Below are positions 25,259-33,637 of a stretch of 52,382 bases of DNA, piece after piece; the stretch's first letter is position 1; each line of letters starts with the position of its first letter. Below the pieces are notes generated by a model. It was not told the origin of the DNA. It saw only the letters and a list, made by a program, of their open reading frames with translations, and made no database searches. Origin of the DNA: an uncultured Alphaproteobacteria bacterium (GTDB lineage: Bacteria > Pseudomonadota > Alphaproteobacteria > UBA7985 > CAJQQZ01); NCBI GenBank assembly GCA_905480575.1, contig CAJQQZ010000116.1:1-52382 (forward strand), in the 5' to 3' direction. Position numbers and translations under genes: made by a program.

Positions 25259-26323
25259 CTATTTCTTGCGAAAGTAGCCAGCGTCAATCATGTACTGAAA
25301 CATCTCTTCCATCGTTTCTTTCATCGGCCGGTACGACAGCCCGAGTTCGTTAACGGATTTCGAATTGTCAGCCTTCCAAGGGTGACTGACGTTTCTTGAA
25401 ACAAACTTCCGTTCCAAACCAACAAAAGGGCCGATCATCCAAGCAAGGAACTTGGGAACAGCACTTTTCGGAATTGCGTAGTCTTTGCCGAAGCGATCAC
25501 GAAGAGCGGAAAGAATATTGAAAAAGTCAGTGTTATGGCCGGAAACGATGTGACGGCCAGCGTCTTTCTGTGTGAAAGCAGCGGTGATGTGGGCATCTGC
25601 CACTTCGCGAACATCGACCAAACCGAAGCCCAATCTAGGTGCACCCGTTTTGAATTCTCCTTTACCAGCACGTGCCATGAGTGTGAAAGATTCAGAAGTT
25701 GGCTTTCCCCCGATGGCAGGTCCCATGACGAAACTTGGATTGATGACAACGAGATCCCATTGAGACTGGGCATCCGCTATTTTCCATGCTTCTTTCTCGG
25801 CAAGGGTCTTGGAATAAGAATAGGGTTGATAATCGACGGAAGCGGTTGTGTTCCACACGTCTTCGGTCAACATACCGTTTGGTGCGGATGCGCAATCAAT
25901 CGCGTCGCAGTAAATCGCAGCACATGAACTGGTTAACACAACTCGCTTTACGCTTTTTGTCTGATTGGCCGTCTCAAGGACGTTTCGAGTGCCCAGCAAC
26001 GCAGGGTCAATCAGTTCCTTTTGAGGGTCTTTGACATTGATCGTGAAAGGCGAGGCCGTATGGAACACAATTTCGCACCCTTCCATAGCGTCTGCATAGG
26101 ACCCGGTTTCCAAAAGATCTGCTTTGAAGAAATTGATGGTTCCACTGTTGCTTTCTGCAAGTGCTCTAAGGTGCGCAAGCTTCTCGTTGTCCGCAGGGTC
26201 TCTAACGGGAGCATGAACAGTATGACCGGATTCTAACAAATCCTTTACGATCCAACCAGCGACATAGCCGGTGGCCCCGGTCACCATCACGGTTTTGTTG
26301 GTGTTTTTTTCGGTTGCGACCAT
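25259..26323 (-). CDS. NAD(P)-dependent reductase, dihydroflavonol-4-reductase-like (extended SDR)
   Basis: A 354-residue extended short-chain dehydrogenase/reductase. The Rossmann motif VMVTGATGYVAGWIVKDLL is at the N-terminus, the catalytic Ser in LTSSCAAI, and YSYSKTLAEKEAW gives YxxxK. It resembles DFR/cinnamoyl-CoA reductase-type aldehyde or ketone reductases. It sits between the VOC gene (143-bp gap) and the RamA-like gene, with a 115-bp gap on the latter side, so it need not belong to the one-carbon cluster. Confidence 0.82.
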   Translation of the reverse strand: MVATEKNTNKTVMVTGATGYVAGWIVKDLLESGHTVHAPVRDPADNEKLAHLRALAESNSGTINFFKADLLETGSYADAMEGCEIVFHTASPFTINVKDPQKELIDPALLGTRNVLETANQTKSVKRVVLTSSCAAIYCDAIDCASAPNGMLTEDVWNTTASVDYQPYSYSKTLAEKEAWKIADAQSQWDLVVINPSFVMGPAIGGKPTSESFTLMARAGKGEFKTGAPRLGFGLVDVREVADAHITAAFTQKDAGRHIVSGHNTDFFNILSALRDRFGKDYAIPKSAVPKFLAWMIGPFVGLERKFVSRNVSHPWKADNSKSVNELGLSYRPMKETMEEMFQYMIDAGYFRKK

Positions 26324-26438
26324 CTTATTGCCCTTTGGATTTGTGAACTACCCATCACATAGACATAGATACAGTTTTGTCAACGACTGTTTACTTGAGT
26401 GGTGGTCCAATTTCACCCAATTCAGAACGGAAGAATGA

Positions 26439-28460
26439 TTATCCTCTGCGGCGGCGGCGTCTTCGACCACTGTCTTCACCCTCATCAGAACTCTTTTCCG
26501 GCATAACACGCGCCGGCATCTTCACCTGAGTTGAGAGCTTGGGGTAGGGGTCCGTTTTGTGGGGGATCGCCATTGCATTGATGAAGTGTTCCTGGAAACG
26601 AGGTTCAACAGCGGTTTCGATTTTTTCAATTTTGCGAACGACGTCTTTGATTTCCTGGCGCGAGGCTTTGTTGAGCAGCGCGATACGAGCACCCGTTCCC
26701 GCGGCGTTTCCGGCGGAAGTGACTTTCTCAAGTTCACAGTCGGGGATCATGCCAAGAATCATGGCGTACTTAGTATCGATATGTGAGCCAAAGGCACCGG
26801 CTAGTTTGACTTTACCGACGTGATCAATGCCAAGCTTATCCATTAACAATCGAGCGCCTGCATAGAGCGCAGCCTTTGCGAGCTGAATAGCTCTAACATC
26901 ATTCTGTGTAATGCAAATGCGTGGCTCGCCGTCGTGGAGCAGATAGGAGAAGGTGCGATCGTCAGACTCGATGCGTGATGATTTAGTGGCTAGGTTACCA
27001 TCAATCGTGCCATCCAACAGGATGATGCCCGCCAGATACATTTCGGCCAAAACCTCAATGATACCAGAACCACAGATACCCATGACACCGGTGTTTTTGA
27101 TCGATTCCTCGAAACCTTCTTCATTGGACCAGAGCTCTGATCCAATTACGCGGAACTTGGGCTCTAGCGTTTCTGGATCTATACGAACGCGTTCAATGGC
27201 ACCAGGTGCCGCACGCTGGCCACCAGAGATTTGCGCGCCTTCGAATGCGGGGCCTGTAGGGCTAGAGGCTGCTAAAATGCGGTCCTTGTTGCCAAGCAGC
27301 ATTTCCGCATTGGTGCCAACGTCCACGATCAGTGTGATTTCATCTTCGTTGTAGGGTGCTTCTGAAAGCGCAACGCCTGCTGTATCAGCACCAACATGAC
27401 CAGCAATACAAGGAAGTACAAAAATTCTAGCGCCAGGATGTAGGTTTAGATCTAGATCACGAGGTGTGAGGTCTTGAGCATTATCCGTGGACAGCGCGAA
27501 GGGAGCGCCGCCTAATTCAGTTGGGTCAATGCCAAGGAGGAGGTGATGCATGACTGGATTGCCGACATAGGTCGCGGCAATGATGTCGTGAGGTGTCATG
27601 TCCATTTCTTTGGTGGCTTCAACCATCAAATTGTTAAGGCCCTCACGAACGGCCTCCGTCATTTCTTTGTCACCACCTGGGTTCATCATCACGTAGGACA
27701 CGCGACTCATCAAATCTTCGCCAAATCGGATTTGTGGGTTCATCAATCCGGTTGAGACCATAACTTCACCAGACATGAGGTCACAGACGTGGGCTGCTAT
27801 TGTCGTTGAACCAAGGTCAACAGCGACACCGAAGATGCGTTCTCTAAGACCTGGCCATACAGCGATCACACGTTCATCGTTATGAACTGCAACGGTGACA
27901 GACCATTTACCCTTACGCAATGTCGTCTGTAGAACTTGGATGACATGAAGGTCGGTCGAAAGGCCTGTGACTTCCCACTGTTGCTCTAGGGCTTCATAAA
28001 CACGCTCTAAGTCACCCGAGGGGTCGTGCATGTCTGGCTCACGCACTGTGAGGTAATAGAGCCGGATTGCAGGGTCTATTGCGATATCACGCACGGTTGC
28101 GGATTTACGGACGACTTGTTTGTGCACTTGGCTGTCGGCAGGAACGTCAATGACGACGTCACCTTCGACGATGGCCTGACATGAAAGACGGCGATCCGCT
28201 TTCATGTTGCGTTTTTCTTGGTACCGGTTCTCTACGAAGCCTTTTTCGCTGAGATGGTCCCAGCTGGACGCGATACCGTGCTTGGCGAATTCGCCTTCGC
28301 CGACGTTTACTTGGCAGCGACCACAAAGGCCGTTGCCGCCGCAGATCGAGTCAATATCGACGCCGAGCTTGCGGGCCGCTTGAAGAACAGGAGTGCCGTG
28401 CGGAAAATGCCCGCGTTTCCCAGAAGGGGTGAATACAACGAGAGCTTCTTTTTCACTCAT
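26439..28460 (-). CDS. Corrinoid-activating iron-sulfur ASKHA protein (RamA-like/RACE)
   Basis: A 673-residue ATP-dependent reductive activator of the corrinoid cofactor. The N-terminal 2Fe-2S domain has Cys40, Cys46, Cys49 (ICGGNGLCGRCQ) and a fourth Cys near 93 (RRLSCQA). The middle linker region leads to the ASKHA ATPase domain (GVAVDLGSTTIAAHVCDL; LIVDVGTNAEMLLG; GICGSGIIEVLAEMYLAG; KVKLAGAFGSHID). Such proteins return oxidised Co(II) corrinoid to Co(I), which is needed often in air. The protein ends with a GRRRRRRRG tail. AGGACC is upstream of the ATG, and it lies 41 bp after the MeTr gene, probably in one operon. Confidence 0.9.
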   Translation of the reverse strand: MSEKEALVVFTPSGKRGHFPHGTPVLQAARKLGVDIDSICGGNGLCGRCQVNVGEGEFAKHGIASSWDHLSEKGFVENRYQEKRNMKADRRLSCQAIVEGDVVIDVPADSQVHKQVVRKSATVRDIAIDPAIRLYYLTVREPDMHDPSGDLERVYEALEQQWEVTGLSTDLHVIQVLQTTLRKGKWSVTVAVHNDERVIAVWPGLRERIFGVAVDLGSTTIAAHVCDLMSGEVMVSTGLMNPQIRFGEDLMSRVSYVMMNPGGDKEMTEAVREGLNNLMVEATKEMDMTPHDIIAATYVGNPVMHHLLLGIDPTELGGAPFALSTDNAQDLTPRDLDLNLHPGARIFVLPCIAGHVGADTAGVALSEAPYNEDEITLIVDVGTNAEMLLGNKDRILAASSPTGPAFEGAQISGGQRAAPGAIERVRIDPETLEPKFRVIGSELWSNEEGFEESIKNTGVMGICGSGIIEVLAEMYLAGIILLDGTIDGNLATKSSRIESDDRTFSYLLHDGEPRICITQNDVRAIQLAKAALYAGARLLMDKLGIDHVGKVKLAGAFGSHIDTKYAMILGMIPDCELEKVTSAGNAAGTGARIALLNKASRQEIKDVVRKIEKIETAVEPRFQEHFINAMAIPHKTDPYPKLSTQVKMPARVMPEKSSDEGEDSGRRRRRRRG

Positions 28461-28501
28461 GACGAGGTCCTGTTCTTTAGCTTGAGGCTTTCATTTAGCG
28501 A

Positions 28502-29413
28502 TTAGGCAGAGCGGCGTCTACGGCCTTCTCGATTGCGGCGACCAGCGCCTTCTGAGGCACCTTCGGCGGCTGGCTCACGGAACTTTTTGATCCAACGTGT
28601 ACAGTTTAGATCATTTGCGTTTAACACGTCAGCAGCCATGATACCTGTGAGTTCTTCTTCGTGAAGCGGATTCATGATCGCTGAAGTCATACCAGCAGCA
28701 GAAGCCATCGCGAGGAAGTAAGAGTTAAGCATGTGGCGGTTAGGAAGGCCAAAGGATACGTTAGAAGCGCCACAAGTGGTATTAACGCCTAGCTCCTCGC
28801 GAAGCTTGCGAACAATGGCGAATGCCTGGCGGCCAGCTGTACCCATAGCACCGATTGGCATAACCAAAGGATCAACCACAACACGGTCGCGGGAGATGCC
28901 ATGATCTTCGGCCCGTTCAGCGATTTTCTTTGCAACGGCGTAGCGAACTTCTGGGTCTTCGGAGATGCCGGTTTCGTCGTTAGAGATGGCAACAACAGAG
29001 GCATCGTATTTAGCAACAAGTGGGAGAACGCGCTCGAGACTTTCGTCTTCGCCGGTAACGGAGTTAACGAGTGCTTTACCCTGGTAAACTTCAAGACCAG
29101 CTTGAAGCGCATCAATGATAGAGGAGTCAATGCAGATTGGGAGATCAGTAAGACTCTGTACGAGCTGAATGCACTCAGCGAGAATTTTGGGCTCATCGGC
29201 AAGGGGGACACCAGCATTCACGTCCAACATGTGGGCGCCAGCTTCTACTTGGCGAATACAGTCACGCTCTACGCGGGAATAGTCACCAGCTGCCAATTCA
29301 GCCATGAACTTTGGGCGGTTGGTAGGGTTCAGGCGTTCGCCGATGATGCAAAAAGGGCGGTCAAAGCCGAGCACAACTTCTTTGCTGGCGGAGGTGACAA
29401 CTGTCTCAGTCAT
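28502..29413 (-). CDS. Methyltetrahydrofolate:corrinoid methyltransferase (pterin-binding, MtvC/AcsE type)
   Basis: A 303-residue TIM-barrel pterin-binding enzyme that moves a methyl group between the corrinoid protein and THF. Signatures include FCIIGERLNPTNRPKF, VEAGAHMLDVNAGVPLADE, LPICIDSSIIDAL, NSVTGEDESLERV, AISNDETGISEDP, DPLVMPIGAMG and TTCGASNVSFGLPNRH. The ATG at 29413 is preceded by GGAG; a TTG five codons upstream is unlikely. The last ~20 residues are arginine-rich (AGRRNREGRRRRSA), like three other cluster enzymes. It follows the metF terminator, so it probably has its own promoter in 29414-29596. Confidence 0.9.
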   Translation of the reverse strand: MTETVVTSASKEVVLGFDRPFCIIGERLNPTNRPKFMAELAAGDYSRVERDCIRQVEAGAHMLDVNAGVPLADEPKILAECIQLVQSLTDLPICIDSSIIDALQAGLEVYQGKALVNSVTGEDESLERVLPLVAKYDASVVAISNDETGISEDPEVRYAVAKKIAERAEDHGISRDRVVVDPLVMPIGAMGTAGRQAFAIVRKLREELGVNTTCGASNVSFGLPNRHMLNSYFLAMASAAGMTSAIMNPLHEEELTGIMAADVLNANDLNCTRWIKKFREPAAEGASEGAGRRNREGRRRRSA

Positions 29414-29596
29414 TGAGAGGAGCTCCAAGAGGAAGAGTGGAAAATAAGTTGTGCGGAATTTGCATGATCCAGCACAGCCGACTGTTTTTAACGCGACACT
29501 TTCTTTTCATTTCAAGACGATTCTAAAATGACCGAGGGATAGCCTGAAAAAGTTGTCAATTTGATTGCAAATTCAACAACGTGTTAAGCCGAAATG

Positions 29597-29629
29597 AAAA
29601 CAGCGTTTGAGAATTGTTCCCAAACGCTG
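29597..29629 (-). terminator. Terminator after metF
   Basis: On the minus strand CAGCGTTTG, an 11-base loop, CAAACGCTG, then TTTTCATTTC. It is a perfect 9-bp stem about 30 bp past the metF stop and separates the corrinoid protein-metF unit from the MeTr-RamA unit. Confidence 0.75.
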
Positions 29630-29660
29630 AAATCTCGAAAAAGCTTTGTTTATTAAGGGT

Positions 29661-30569
29661 TTAAATGTCTACGTTGACTTTAAAGCCTTCGCCTTTGGCG
29701 TCAATGTCGAACTTGCCATCTAAGACTCCATATGTCCAAAGTGCCGTGCGTTTGAGGCCACCAAGTGGGTACATGTGGACACCTGCAATCCCGCAGTTTG
29801 GATCACTGGCTTTGTAGTTTGCGAGCGCGAGGGTTTGTTTGTCAGGCGTTGAGACAACCAACAGCTTAGCAACATTGCGCGCTTGACGGGTCAGGAAGCG
29901 CATAGAGGGGCCGACGCCGCTGGCTTTTGCCAACATTAAGAGTGTTTTGATTGTCGCAAGGCCGGGAATGCCAATGTAGATAGGTAGTTTGTTGCCTTCG
30001 GCTTGGATCTTCTTGTCCCAAGCGATTACTGGCTCTGATTCAAAACAGAATTGTGTGACAACGTACATGTCCGCGTCTGTACGCTCTGAGAACGAATTCT
30101 TCCAAAGAAGGGCGTCTCGGATAGCTTCATCTGACATGTCTGGAGAACCCTCCGGGTGGCCCGCGACACCGATGGATTTGATCCCGTGCTGGTCGAGAAG
30201 GCCAGTTTCCATCAGTTGCATAGTATCAGAAAATTCTCCGAGCGGCGTGTCGACACCACCGGCGATCAGAAGAACTTTATCGACACCGGCTTCTCCAATG
30301 ACAGCTTTCAAATTTTCTTCGAACTGCATCTTTGAAGGAATGGAACGAGCTGCAAAGTGAGGGATTGGATCGAAACCTTCGTCTCGAAGACGCTTACACA
30401 CACGAATGGTGTCCGCAAAATCAGAGCCTGGCAAAAAGGTCACGTACACTTTTGTATTTGGCCGCAAGTGAACATTAAAGTCCGAAACTTTGTCTGCTGA
30501 TTTTGGTGTTGTCTCAGCAGTGAAGCCCGTCAAAAAATCGATGACGGCTTGTTTTTGATCGATTGCCAT
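29661..30569 (-). CDS. metF: Methylenetetrahydrofolate reductase
   Basis: A 302-residue MetF-family flavoprotein. It shows VHLRPNTKVYVTFLPGSD, IPHFAARSIPS, LLIAGGVDTPLGEF, GVAGHPEGSPDMSDEA and VVTQFCFESEPVIAW. In this cluster it would run in the oxidative direction, turning methyl-THF into methylene-THF, though a methionine-cycle role is also possible. Typical bacterial MetF motifs are somewhat divergent here, as in the subgroup found with corrinoid methyltransferases. GGAAAG precedes the ATG. It is followed by a terminator and preceded by the small 'virulence factor' gene with a 30-bp gap. Confidence 0.88.
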   Translation of the reverse strand: MAIDQKQAVIDFLTGFTAETTPKSADKVSDFNVHLRPNTKVYVTFLPGSDFADTIRVCKRLRDEGFDPIPHFAARSIPSKMQFEENLKAVIGEAGVDKVLLIAGGVDTPLGEFSDTMQLMETGLLDQHGIKSIGVAGHPEGSPDMSDEAIRDALLWKNSFSERTDADMYVVTQFCFESEPVIAWDKKIQAEGNKLPIYIGIPGLATIKTLLMLAKASGVGPSMRFLTRQARNVAKLLVVSTPDKQTLALANYKASDPNCGIAGVHMYPLGGLKRTALWTYGVLDGKFDIDAKGEGFKVNVDI

Positions 30570-30599
30570 GAGGCGAACTTTCTTGGAAAGAGAGAATAG

Positions 30600-30902
30600 T
30601 TAATTCGGTTCGTAGCCGCCATTTGCAATAAGAGCACGTAGGCGTTCTGTGTCATAAGCGGCATGCAGGCGCTCCGCTGCGGCTTGTGCTTCTGCTTCCA
30701 TATCGTCCCCACAATCTACGGGGTCAGCTTTTCGCCAATCAGCGAGATAGTCATCTGTTGAATCAGCTCCAGCCTTCATGGCTGCTGCGTCGATGCCTTT
30801 CTCAAAACGTTCTTCCAATTGGACCTTTGCATTCTTGCGACCGGCTTTAACAATCACTTGGGCTGGGATATCCCGCCAGTAAACAGTGGTTAATTTTGGC
30901 AT
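30600..30902 (-). CDS. Small 'virulence factor' family protein (methyltransferase-cluster associated)
   Basis: A 100-residue protein with VYWRDIPAQVIVKAGRKNAK near the start, rich in Ala, Asp and Glu after residue 30. It resembles the Pfam 'virulence factor' family; the name says nothing of function here. It starts 1 base after the DUF1638 stop, with AGGAG upstream, so it is coupled to it. The WRDIPAQV segment is probably the conserved core. The function is unknown; constant company with DUF1638, MetF and corrinoid proteins points to the methyl-transfer pathway. Confidence 0.75.
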   Translation of the reverse strand: MPKLTTVYWRDIPAQVIVKAGRKNAKVQLEERFEKGIDAAAMKAGADSTDDYLADWRKADPVDCGDDMEAEAQAAAERLHAAYDTERLRALIANGGYEPN

Positions 30903-30903
30903 T

Positions 30904-31524
30904 TCAAGCTCCTGCTTGTTTTGTCATGTAAGTTTCGAGAGTACCGTAACCGGTATAAAGATATTCGTATTTGAGCCCGATTTTTTCAGCGCAAGCTTTA
31001 GCCATTTCTTCGAGCTCTGGGTCCTTGCTTTGGGCCATGTAGATCGCGCGCTTATAATGGCCAAAGTACATGTCACGAAGTTCGGGGTGCTTTGAAATGC
31101 CCATTCCATCCATGATCAAGCGATCAAAATGGCGAACAAAGAAGTCTGTTAGAAACAGGGAACCGAGCTCTTCTTCCATCAGCTCTTCAAAAACAGGCTG
31201 TGTGGAGAAAAATTCGTAGCAATGGGGACCTGGAATGCGCTCAACGCCCTCCTTGTCCAACAAGGTATCCAATATACCACCGGTCCCGCAGTCAGCATAA
31301 AGTGAGACAATTCGATCGTAGGAGCCATCATCCTTGGCTTCTTGGATCTTGCGTGCCATGCCGTCCGGAATTTTATCGGGTGTATTATGCCATTCCGCTG
31401 GAAGGCAGGTGAGGGTGACGTGATCCCAGCCATTGGCTTTGATAATGGCCACCATCTCGTTTGCAACGGCGCCGCAACCAATCATCAAAGTCTTTGGTAA
31501 TTTTGGCGCTGTTACTGCTTCCAT
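30904..31524 (-). CDS. DUF1638 domain protein
   Basis: A 206-residue protein of the DUF1638 family. It shows MIGCGAVANEMVAIIKANGW at the N-terminus, a YADCGTGGILD segment around residue 97-107 and PHCYEFFSTQPVFEEL. Several conserved Cys and His residues could bind metal or a cofactor. Members are repeatedly found beside corrinoid methyltransferase genes in acetogens, methanogens and alphaproteobacteria, yet the function is not established. GGAGCT lies before the ATG. It is followed by the 'virulence factor' gene with 1 base between. Confidence 0.85.
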   Translation of the reverse strand: MEAVTAPKLPKTLMIGCGAVANEMVAIIKANGWDHVTLTCLPAEWHNTPDKIPDGMARKIQEAKDDGSYDRIVSLYADCGTGGILDTLLDKEGVERIPGPHCYEFFSTQPVFEELMEEELGSLFLTDFFVRHFDRLIMDGMGISKHPELRDMYFGHYKRAIYMAQSKDPELEEMAKACAEKIGLKYEYLYTGYGTLETYMTKQAGA

Positions 31525-31554
31525 TACAGAAGCTCCAATAAAAGAGGGCTAAGG

Positions 31555-32238
31555 TTAAGCTCTTTCCGCAATCAATGCTTTTGCTTTTTCAACAGCGACA
31601 GCAGCGTCGCGGCAGTAAGCATCAGCACCAACGTTCTCAGCAAAAGCTTCGTTTAGCGGCGCACCGCCAACAAGAACGATGTAGTCGTCACGAATGCCTT
31701 CTTCCTTCATCGTGTCAACAACGACCTTCATGTAAGGCATGGTTGTTGTCAGAAGGGCGGACATACCGAGGATGTTAGGCTTATGTTCAGCCATGGCTTC
31801 CAGGTAGTTTTCAACTGGGTTGTTGATGCCGATGTTATGCACTTCGAAACCAGCGCCTTCCATCATCATCGCAACCAAGTTTTTACCGATGTCGTGAATA
31901 TCGCCCTTAACGGTACCGATAACCATTGAGCCAACCTGAGGCGCCCCAGTTTCAGCAAGCAGCGGCTTGAGAATTGACATTCCGGCTTTCATTGCGTTGG
32001 CGGACATCAAAACTTCTGGCACAAAAAGGATACCATCGCGGAAGTCGATACCAACAATACGCATGCCTTCAACAAGCGCCTGTGTCAGAACATCGTAAGG
32101 AGTCCAACCGCGTCCGAGAAGGATGTTCACACCTTCTTCGATCTCTTCTTTAAGGCCGTCGTAAAGATCGTCATGCATCTGTTGCACAAGTTCGTCATCG
32201 TTAAGTTCGGAGAGGATGATATCTTCTTCGTCTGACAT
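31555..32238 (-). CDS. Corrinoid (B12-binding) methyl carrier protein
   Basis: A 227-residue MtbC/MtgC-type corrinoid protein: an N-terminal helical cap domain (residues ~1-90) and a C-terminal B12-binding domain. GDIHDIGKN places the cobalt-ligating His at residue 115 in the D-x-H-x-x-G motif; MSALLTTTMPYMK and VGGAPLNEAFAENVGADAYC follow. The first 36 residues hold 15 Asp/Glu and one Lys, very acidic. It accepts methyl groups from the MttB-like enzyme and passes them to the THF methyltransferase; the pairing is inferred from context. AAAGGAC is upstream of the ATG. It is 30 bp upstream of DUF1638 and likely heads the corrinoid-DUF1638-metF operon. Confidence 0.92.
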   Translation of the reverse strand: MSDEEDIILSELNDDELVQQMHDDLYDGLKEEIEEGVNILLGRGWTPYDVLTQALVEGMRIVGIDFRDGILFVPEVLMSANAMKAGMSILKPLLAETGAPQVGSMVIGTVKGDIHDIGKNLVAMMMEGAGFEVHNIGINNPVENYLEAMAEHKPNILGMSALLTTTMPYMKVVVDTMKEEGIRDDYIVLVGGAPLNEAFAENVGADAYCRDAAVAVEKAKALIAERA

Positions 32239-32395
32239 CTCTTAGTCCTTTAGAAGAGCCCTTAGGCTTTGTTTTAAACTAATCGCCATTTCGCCCGATT
32301 GCAGTGATCAAGCAGTTCGTTTAGCGACTTTCCTGTTCTTATTCGCGACAAGTCTGTCTTTAACGAAAAATGAATCGGTTAACGGCTTCTCGGCC

Positions 32396-32707
32396 TTATT
32401 CAGGAGCCAACGTTACCTTCAGCCCGTCCATTGCAGCAGTGAACTCAACCTGGCAAGAAAGGCGGGAATTGTCTTGCACATCAAGGGCCAGATCCAACAT
32501 GTCTGCTTCTTCTTCGTCAGCAGCATTCAGTTTGTCTTGCCAATCGGCATCGACATAGACGTGGCAGGTGGCACAAGCGCAGCATCCACCGCAGGCAGCT
32601 TCGATAGGCAGACCTGCGTCACGGATAATTTCCATAACTTTCCAGCCTTCTTTGCCTTCTAGTTCGTGATCGACGCCGTCACGGTCTGTGACAATAATTT
32701 TGGCCAT
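32396..32707 (-). CDS. 2Fe-2S ferredoxin
   Basis: A 103-residue adrenodoxin-type ferredoxin. The cluster cysteines are in AACGGCCACATCHVYV, with the last in RLSCQVEF. The predicted role is electron donor to the RamA-like corrinoid activator or to a nearby oxidoreductase; this is inference. GGATG precedes the ATG. It is 157 bp upstream of the corrinoid protein gene on the same strand and divergent from the 4Fe-4S protein. The gap 32239-32395 may hold a second promoter. Confidence 0.9.
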   Translation of the reverse strand: MAKIIVTDRDGVDHELEGKEGWKVMEIIRDAGLPIEAACGGCCACATCHVYVDADWQDKLNAADEEEADMLDLALDVQDNSRLSCQVEFTAAMDGLKVTLAPE

Positions 32708-32932
32708 GTTACATCCAATCTCTAATGCGAGTTCAACAAGTTACGTGCGCTAACACCAGTTTTTTTTCTTGAATGCAATAGAGAAATTGGAATCTGCCTT
32801 CCAAAGTTTACGACAAGTTAGATTTTGTCTTTGTAAGTGAGTAAATCCTAGGTTTTCTGTCGCTGGGACAACACCCTTTCTTATGGACTGTCCTATCATT
32901 TCAAGGCTTTAGAACTTTATAGAGAGAATCCT

Positions 32933-33637
32933 GTGACGAATTGGGATGACATAGTAGTCAGTGCGAAGGCGTCGGGGCTGGTTACTCGCGGTGGCTTCTC
33001 TGTTGCTGCCGACGACAAGTTTCTTGGTTGTAAGCTGACAGGGGAAACTGGAGCACTGGTTTTGCTTGGGAACGTTGGAGACAGCTACTGGAAACAGTTC
33101 ACAAAATCACCAGAATATTTGGATGGTGGAGAGGATCCACTAGATCGTTGGTCATCGCGTGTGATTGAGAAGTTAGCACTGGATTTGGGTGCCACCGCTT
33201 TGTTTCCATTCGATGGTCCGCCTTACTTCCCATTTCAACGTTGGGCAGCTCAAGCAGAGCCTCTGTTTTCATCGCCTTTGGGCCTCTACATTTCGCCTCA
33301 ATTCGGCGTATGGCACGCGTTTCGTGGGGCTCTTATTTTTGACAGACCTATCGACTTGCCAGCAGTGGTTCCTGGGGTGTCCCCTTGCATCAGTTGCGAC
33401 GGTCAACCTTGCTTAAATACTTGTCCTGTTGGGGCCTTCACAAAGCAAGGCTATGACGTTCATGCCTGTTTCGAGCATATTTCGAGTGATGCTAATCGTA
33501 CGTGTTTAGAAGATGGGTGTCAGGCACGGCTTGCCTGTCCAGCCGGAGGTGACTATGTCTACAGCCAAAATCAAATGCGTTTCTTGATGGAGGCTTTTGA
33601 AAAAGCACGGAGAAAAGCTGCTGAAGGTGGGAACTGA
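32933..33637 (+). CDS. 4Fe-4S ferredoxin-like protein (distant QueG-type resemblance)
   Basis: A 234-residue protein. Two cysteine clusters lie in the C-terminal third: PCISCDGQPCLNTCPVG (C-x2-C-x4-C-x3-CP, with an extended spacing) and RTCLEDGCQARLACPAG. The N-terminal half is reminiscent of the substrate domain of epoxyqueuosine-reductase-like proteins, but the corrinoid-binding part is not recognisable. The start is GTG at 32933 with GAGAGAA upstream. The stop is directly followed by the ATG of the amidotransferase, so they form a pair. Function unknown; the context suggests redox support for corrinoid or one-carbon chemistry. Confidence 0.72.
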   Translation: MTNWDDIVVSAKASGLVTRGGFSVAADDKFLGCKLTGETGALVLLGNVGDSYWKQFTKSPEYLDGGEDPLDRWSSRVIEKLALDLGATALFPFDGPPYFPFQRWAAQAEPLFSSPLGLYISPQFGVWHAFRGALIFDRPIDLPAVVPGVSPCISCDGQPCLNTCPVGAFTKQGYDVHACFEHISSDANRTCLEDGCQARLACPAGGDYVYSQNQMRFLMEAFEKARRKAAEGGN

